Positions 58,500 through 64,000 of a stretch of 64,000 nucleotides of DNA are shown piece by piece. The translations under genes and the position numbers were made by a program. Source of the DNA: Shinisaurus crocodilurus (taxonomy: Eukaryota > Chordata > Lepidosauria > Squamata > Shinisauridae); NCBI GenBank assembly GCA_021292165.1, contig CM037877.1, positions 7,121,980 to 7,185,979 of the forward strand. Reading direction: 5' to 3'. Under the pieces are notes generated by a model. That model was not told where the DNA came from. It saw only the letters and a list, made by a program, of their open reading frames with translations, and searched no databases. The number at the start of each line of letters is the position of its first letter. Positions within the stretch are counted from its first letter, which is position 1.

Positions 58500-58757
58500 A
58501 GAATCATAGAATCATAGAAAAGTAGAGTTGGAAGGGGCCTACAAGGCCATCGAGTCCAACCCCCTGCTCAATACAGGAATCCAGGTCAAAGCATCCCCGA
58601 CAGATGTCTGTCCAGCTGCACCTTGAATGCCTCCAGAGTGGGAGAGCCCACCACCTCCCTAGGTAGTTGATTCCATTGTCTTATTGCTCTGACAGTCAGG
58701 AAATTTTTCCTGATGATTAGGTGGAATCTAGGTTCCTGCAACTTGAGCCCATTATGG
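58500..58757 (-). mobile_element. CR1 LINE 3' end, reversed
   Basis: agaatcatagaatcatagaa, tagagttggaaggggcct, then the antisense of the ORF2 end up to gagcccattatgg. Confidence 0.95.
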
Positions 58758-59042
58758 CAGGGTTGCGTGCATGCCACCAACTAATAAATGAGCTTCTATA
58801 TGGGGAAATTGTGATACAAGCAGGGAAAATGCAAAGTTAGTTTTCATTGATTTGTCACATAATTTCTCCATGTAGGAGTTCATTTATAAGGAAGACTAAC
58901 TACAGAATAATTGCCGTAGAAAAATCACCTCATGGCATGGTGGATAAAAATCGATGATTTAAAAAAAATAAAATAAAATTGGAGGTTTTAGATTTAAATT
59001 GGATTTTTTTTCTAAAAAAAAAAAACCCAATTATGGTAAGCA

Positions 59043-59074
<32 letters not shown>

Positions 59075-60227
59075 GGATTTAAAATGAAATCTGAATTTAA
59101 TACAAACAAACAGGTCAAAGCCTACACTTATAATCCCTAAAAAGTGAACCATGACTGCCTCTCAGACATATTGAATTAAAGGCTGCTTTTCTATTGGGGG
59201 AAAAGATCTGAGGTTAAGCTGTATGAATAACAGAATAAATCATGTATTACATCCATTACCGTGGCCTTCCTACTACCAATCCTAGGAGTATCAAGGCATC
59301 ATCACAGGCACTAGGATCCAGAAGATGCGATCCTGTATCTCACCAGCATCACCCACAGAGATTATATGGATGATTTTGTACTTTTGTTTTATGCCCTCCA
59401 ACTATCCAGGCTCTCCACTGTATTAAATTCTCAAATTATGAATATTTATAACTGCTACCAACCAGCTCACATGTACATTTACTTTCTCTCTCGTGGAAAA
59501 ACACTAGTTTGCCTATAAACCACTATCCGTTTCTTTGGAAAAGTTCTGGACACTTACAGTCCGGTCCCTATGCATGTTTACTCAGAAGTACACAGAGGAT
59601 TGTTGCCTTAGCTTTCAAATAAGCAGTCTTGCTTGGCATCTTTTCATGTGAGCAGAGAGAACAAACGAAACACGAATCTCATTTCTGAGCAGATATCGTC
59701 GTGTCGCTCATGCGGGCTGCAAGGACCAAAGGTTTTGGATTGTACTCCTAGCATGCATTCCCCTTTAACATGAGGGCAGCTCTGCCCCCATTCCCCTTTA
59801 ACGTGAGGGCAGCTCATCCAATCACACTTCACCACCACTGTCACCACTATGAAACAACACCCCCCCCATTTCATTGCAGCATAGATTGCATGCTCAAACC
59901 CTCTAAGAGCCACTCAGTGCTCCCCCTAAGCAGTGTTGTGCGAGACCTGCTCTTTTATTTCCATGGATATTTCCACTTTCCCCAATCCTGGCATTGCATG
60001 ATACACATATGCGGTATCTGGTTTCTGCAATGCAAATCCTAATCTTCTGCATTCTTTGTGTGCCTATTATTATGCCCAAGTACTCGTCAAATTTCCCTTT
60101 CAAAAGCACAACCCCTTGAAACCTAATGCAGATCTGAAACATGGTTGTACATCACATGCACAATCCTCTTCACTGCACATTGAGTTGCAGCCCTTTTTTG
60201 TGAATTTGGCTATCATGTTCTCAGACT
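58758..60227. other. Single-copy intronic stretch with low-complexity tracts
   Basis: (AT)n at 59051-59075. An exact tandem phrase, attcccctttaacatgaggg / attcccctttaacgtgaggg, occurs at 59757-59776 and 59791-59810. No exon recognised. Confidence 0.4.
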
Positions 60228-61400
60228 TATGCTGTGGGCATAATATATCTGGACTTCAGCAAAGCTTTCGACAAAGTGCCTCATGAATGATATCCTGATT
60301 AGCAAGCTAGCTAAAAGTGGGCTGGATGGAACAGCTATCAGGTGGATCCACAATTGGCTACAGAATCGGACTCAAAGAGTGCTTATCAATGGTTCCTTCT
60401 CAAACTGGGGAGAGGTAATGAGCAGGGGTACCACAGGGCTTAGTCCTGGGCCTAGTGCTCTTCAACATTTTTATTAATGACTTGGAAGAGGAGGTGCAGG
60501 GAATGCTTATCAAATTTGCAGATGACACAAAGTTGGGTGGAACAGCTAATACTCTGGAAGATAGAAACAAAATTCAAAGTGACCTCGATAGGCTGGAGCG
60601 CTGGGCTGAAAACAACAGACTGAAATTTAATAGGGATAAATGCCAAGTGCTGCACCTAGGGAGAGGAAACCAAATGCAGAGTTACAGAATGGGGGACACT
60701 TGGCTCAACGATACTACAAGGGAGAAGGATCTTGGAATTGTTGTAGATCACAAACTGAATATGAGCCAGCAATGCGATGTGGTTGAAAAGAAGGCAAATG
60801 CAATTTTGGGCTGCATTAATAGAAGTATAGCTTCCAAATCGCGGGAAGTGATAATTCCCCTTTACTCGGCACTGGTTAGGCCTCATCTTGAGTACTGCGT
60901 CCAGTTCTGGGCACCACACTTTAAGAAGGATGTAGACAAACTGGAGAGGGTTCAGAGGAGGGCAACAAAGATGATAAAGAGACTGGAAACAAGGCCCTAT
61001 GAGGAGAGACTGAAAGAACTGGGCATGTTTAGCCTTCAGAAGAGGAGACTGAGGGGAGATATGATCGCACTCTTCCAGTACTTGACAGGTTGTCACACAG
61101 AGGAGGGCCAGGATCTCTTCTCGATCATCCCAGTTTGCAGGACACGGAATAATGGGCTCAAGTTACAGGAACCCAGATTCCACCTAAACATCAGGAAAAA
61201 TTTCCTGACTGTTAGAGCAATAAGACAATGGAACCAATTACCTAGGGAGGTGGTGGGCTCTCCCACTCTGGAGGCATTCAAGGTGAAGCTGGACGGCCAT
61301 CTGTCAGGGATGCTTTGACCTGGATTCCTGCATTGAGCACGGGGTTGGACTCGATGGCCTTGTAGGCCCCTTCCAACTCTACTTTTCTATGATTCTATGA
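60228..61400 (+). mobile_element. CR1 LINE, 5'-truncated, ORF2 RT C-terminal half plus 3'UTR
   Basis: It begins inside reverse transcriptase with YLDFSKAFDKVPHE (about 60249-60290). After a frameshift it continues SKLAKSGLDG, and after another frameshift near 60430-60455 the frame runs open from about 60455 to 61318. That includes the FADD catalytic motif (KFADDTKLGG) and the C-terminal [11 protein letters not shown] block. The 3' end is ttctatgattctatga. The two frameshifts and the lack of the 5' half mean it cannot move on its own. Confidence 0.95.
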
Positions 61401-61547
61401 CCTGCTGTCTGCTGGAGACACAACAGGGTCTGCGATAGTGAATTTGTGGTTTCCCCATTGTTAGTGGAAAACAACAGATATTTGTGGCATCCCTGTGTAA
61501 TGCATATCTCATTTATTCTGCCATGAAACCTTTGCAAAATCAGAGAG

Positions 61548-61548
<1 letters not shown>

Positions 61549-61587
<39 letters not shown>
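61549..61587. repeat. (GA)n microsatellite
   Basis: About 19 GA units. Confidence 0.96.
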
Positions 61588-61588
<1 letters not shown>

Positions 61589-61689
61589 CAAGGCTGTCAC
61601 ACTTCGTGCGCAGAGTTTCATTGCTGAGCCTGGCTGGGAAAATGTAGCTCTGTCCCTTTAACTGTGGAGCAACAAACAGCTGTTCTTTC

Positions 61690-61870
61690 TGCAGACATGC
61701 TTGCTAGGACTGAAAGTTTTGGTAAGTCGGCGCATAACTGACAGTTAGATTTATCTCCCCAATAAGCAATCAACATTATAATAAAGGAAAAATGCTTTCC
61801 GTGCACCTTTGAGAGCGCATCAGAAATTAATCTAAACATCAAATTAATTATAGTTTGTAAAATGAATAGT
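61690..61870. promoter_or_regulatory. Candidate conserved non-coding element in the CELF intron
   Basis: Complex repeat-free sequence with gaaattaatc, catcaaattaattatag, caataagcaatc and a gataagg-like inverse. No open frame. Inference from texture. Confidence 0.4.
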
Positions 61871-62039
61871 GGCTCACGGCCCTAATACTTCCCTGGCTCT
61901 TCTCCCATCACCCTCCCCTTGGGCTGCCTCCCTCCAAAACCTCCCCTGATTGCCTGGACGCTGTTGCAGAATGTGGGTGGAGGGCGAGACGTTTTATGGG
62001 CCTCTATTTTTCATTCATACCTTCCCACCCAACTGGAGC

Positions 62040-62220
62040 ATTTTCCCTCCCACCATTAGCAGCAGAGCAGCTGCCAAGTATATCGAGGTGCTTCGGCACG
62101 GATTAAACTTCGCCGAAAGGTCAAGGAAAGGCCAGCGCAGAGGACCACTGCTGGCCATCCGGGCCTTCCTGGAAGGCGGGGTTGGGTGGCTTAGAACACA
62201 GCCTGCTCTGCGCAAAGGCC
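62040..62220. promoter_or_regulatory. Candidate conserved non-coding element, second in the CELF intron
   Basis: Repeat-free and complex, with an AGGTCA-type half-site (gaaaggtcaaggaaagg) and attaaacttcgccg. Inference only. Confidence 0.3.
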
Positions 62221-63208
62221 ATTAGGGAACCCACAATCCTCCCCTCCGTTCCTCCCCCCCCCGCCCTATCTCACAAAAATCCTGTCTGTTAAGAGGTCTT
62301 CCTTAGAAGGAGGGGGAAGAAGTAAGCGAAGTACAAATTATTCCTTCTTAATCCTTTTCTGCGGGGGGAGGCTAGCAGGCTTTGAATACCTGAGGTGGCG
62401 TCTTGCTCCTGTGAGTGTAGACCAGGACACGGAACGCCTGCATGCGCTGAAGCTGCCCCGGCCAGGGTACTGGGGGGGGGGGGAGGAGCAATTTTCCATC
62501 CTGCACCTGGGTCAGCCTGTGGGTTGTTTGCCTGTCCCGCACCTTCACCCGCCTTCACTCACTTTGTGTGCTATGCACACCGCCCCACCCCCAATTGGGA
62601 GGGCGAGCGGCATACTAAGTAAGGGAAGCCCCCCTGTTATCTCCAATCTGTGATTGGAGATAACAGCGGAGATTCCCCTGCATGCCACTTGGCCATCCAA
62701 TTGGAGAGAACAGCAGGGATTCCTCTCCCCACCTCCTCCCCAAGCCCCAAGGGCTGGAGGCTCCCTATCCTCGGTCTAAGGCCAAAGACAAAGCCAGCGT
62801 CACAGTCTTACAGTGGTGTACTTAGCTAATTTTAAACTCTGGGCTTAATGGTCACTTATGGGGTCACTGGTCATTATATGCTAAAGTGTATTAGTTCATT
62901 TACTTCAAAATGTGGTAAGTCAGGCCTGCTGCGCTTGAAGACTCTCCTGCTCCTTCTGCTGAAGGAGGCCCTGGATCTCTGTTCTTAAGGCATGCCTTGG
63001 CAACAACACTGCATTGTTATGGACTGTTCCTTCTCTTTACTTTTATCAATAATAAGCCGCTATTAACCAAGCAATTACCCACAGTGATTCAGTTAAAAAG
63101 GTGTTAAAACATGGCAATTTGGCAGTCTTTTCCCTCTGGCCAAGTAATCTTAGAGATCTCGTTTTAGTTTCTCGAGGCCAAAATATTGCATTCTAGAAAG
63201 AAACAAGA
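62221..63208. other. Single-copy intronic stretch
   Basis: A short direct/inverted phrase, ttatctccaatctgtgattggagataac (62638-62665), forms a perfect small hairpin (arms ttatctccaatc/gattggagataa). 63030-63180 has CNE-like texture. No exon recognised. Confidence 0.35.
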
Positions 63209-63216
63209 CTCTACAG

Positions 63217-63353
63217 CAGGGCTTTCTGACCTTGGGTCCCCAGATGTTGCTGGACTACAGCTCCCAGAATCCCTTGCCATTAGCCATGCTGGCTGGGTAT
63301 GCTAGGAGCTGTAGGCCAGCAACATCTGGGGGACCCAAGGTTGGAGAGCCCTG
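63217..63353. mobile_element. Hairpin hAT-type MITE, copy 9
   Basis: cagggctttctgacc to ggttggagagccctg, with a perfect 8-bp target duplication ctctacag (63209-63216 and 63354-63361). Confidence 0.95.
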
Positions 63354-63390
63354 CTCTACAGGAACTTTGCTAGGACTAGCAGAACACTGT

Positions 63391-63716
63391 GACTGGGTTT
63401 GCACAACACGATAACCCACACTCAAGCACTGTGTGTGGGTTGTCACTGAACTGTGAGTTGTTAAAACGTAGGTTGCCGTGTTGTCTGAACCGAGCCACGC
63501 TAACAAACCATGGTTTGTTAACCAGGATTAACCCATGAAGAGAACCCATGGCTTGCTGTTTGGTTGTGAACTGTGGGTTGTTTGTGGTTAACAAACAATG
63601 GCTTGTTATCATGGCTGGGTTCACACAACACTAATTAACCCACATTTCAACAATAACCCACACTCAACCCATACTCAACCCTCGAGTGTGGGTTATCGTG
63701 TTGTGTGAACCCAGTC
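63391..63716. mobile_element. Inverted-repeat MITE with 'aacccaca' modules (326 bp)
   Basis: Ends gactgggtttgcacaacacg (63391) and cgtgttgtgtgaacccagtc (63716) are inverted. The inner gataacccacactc / gagtgtgggttatc also pair. A further internal terminus, ctgggttcacacaacac, lies near 63617. No target duplication identified. Confidence 0.8.
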
Positions 63717-63950
63717 AGACTGTCATTGCATTTAACTACGGTACTTAGCACTATATATTTGGATTTATCAGAGGCATCCAACCCAGAAAGAAGATCTGCA
63801 CATGGAAGCAGATCTCTGGGGGTCCATCAGTTGCTGGATGAAGTCCCATGGGCATCAACAACAGGTTGCAGATGCTACCTATCTACTGCAGCCTTCCCCA
63901 ATCGGGTATCCTCCAGATGTTCTGGACTATAACATCCATCATCCCCAGAC

Positions 63951-64000
63951 ATAGAATCATAGAATCATAGAAAAGTAGAGTTGGAAGGGGCCTACCAGGC
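63951..64000 (-). mobile_element. CR1 LINE 3' end, reversed, cut by the window edge
   Basis: agaatcatagaatcatagaa then tagagttggaaggggccta, the antisense CR1 3' end. Confidence 0.93.

Larger units (their letters stand above)
54253..64000 (-). other. Last intron of the CELF gene (extends beyond the window)
   Basis: The acceptor AG is at 54253-54254 on the minus strand. I searched the minus strand up to the window end for the preceding RRM3 exon (the part ending in a lysine-cysteine-phenylalanine before the split glycine) and did not see it. The intron contains a hAT, MITEs, CR1 copies and two enhancer-like segments. Confidence 0.6.

Noticed and set aside
60283..61318. Intact, active reverse transcriptase gene
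   Set aside because: It is a 5'-truncated CR1 copy with at least two frameshifts before the catalytic FADD block.
1..64000. CRISPR array, operon, riboswitch or prophage
   Set aside because: No regularly spaced direct repeats, no tightly packed genes, and the repeat content is vertebrate throughout.

Overview
The window is vertebrate nuclear DNA, most likely from a squamate reptile (a lizard-type genome). Three things point there. Six copies of a tRNA-headed SINE of the Sauria/ACA type are present, with tRNA-like head, GGTTCTAGTCC box B, a 'gtaagccgccttgggttcc' 3' region and an (ATAAA)n tail. CR1 LINE 3' ends carry the ATTCTATG terminal repeat. There are also many short hAT-type inverted-repeat elements and a 5S-rRNA-headed SINE. 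There are no bacterial-type genes, operons or CRISPR arrays, and nearly all open reading frames of 60-170 codons are chance or repeat-derived.

Only one host coding segment is convincing. It is the terminal coding exon of a CELF/BRUNOL RNA-binding protein on the minus strand (54125-54252). It starts at a proper AG acceptor inside RRM3 and ends with the family C-terminus [10 protein letters not shown] and a stop. The preceding exon is not found between it and the window end, so the last intron is at least 9.7 kb. Sequence below 54125 would be 3'UTR and then downstream intergenic DNA.

Layout: 0.9-1.7 kb, an LTR nested in a hairpin element. 2.8-6.6 kb, a complete hAT element followed by a decayed Ty3/Gypsy-like retroelement that is itself broken by a second hAT and a SINE. 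7.4-14.7 kb, a dense mix of hairpin MITEs, LINE tails and microsatellites. 16.4-22.6 kb, Sauria SINEs, a 5S-SINE split by a solo LTR, and more MITEs. 22.6-31.2 kb, a long repeat-poor tract including an AT-rich, 3'UTR-like block (24.2-28.9 kb). 31.8-35.3 kb, three long GAA tracts. 36-52 kb, LINE/SINE fragments between single-copy stretches, two of which look like conserved non-coding elements. 52.4-64 kb, the CELF exon and intron with hAT, mariner and CR1 insertions and two further enhancer-like stretches.

I see no new gene system. The most useful leads are the CELF exon with its enhancer-like surroundings, the strand-asymmetric AT-rich block, a hAT family made of GAGTC-rich palindromes, and a family of near-perfect hairpin MITEs. 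Family names come from recalled features, not from a database search.
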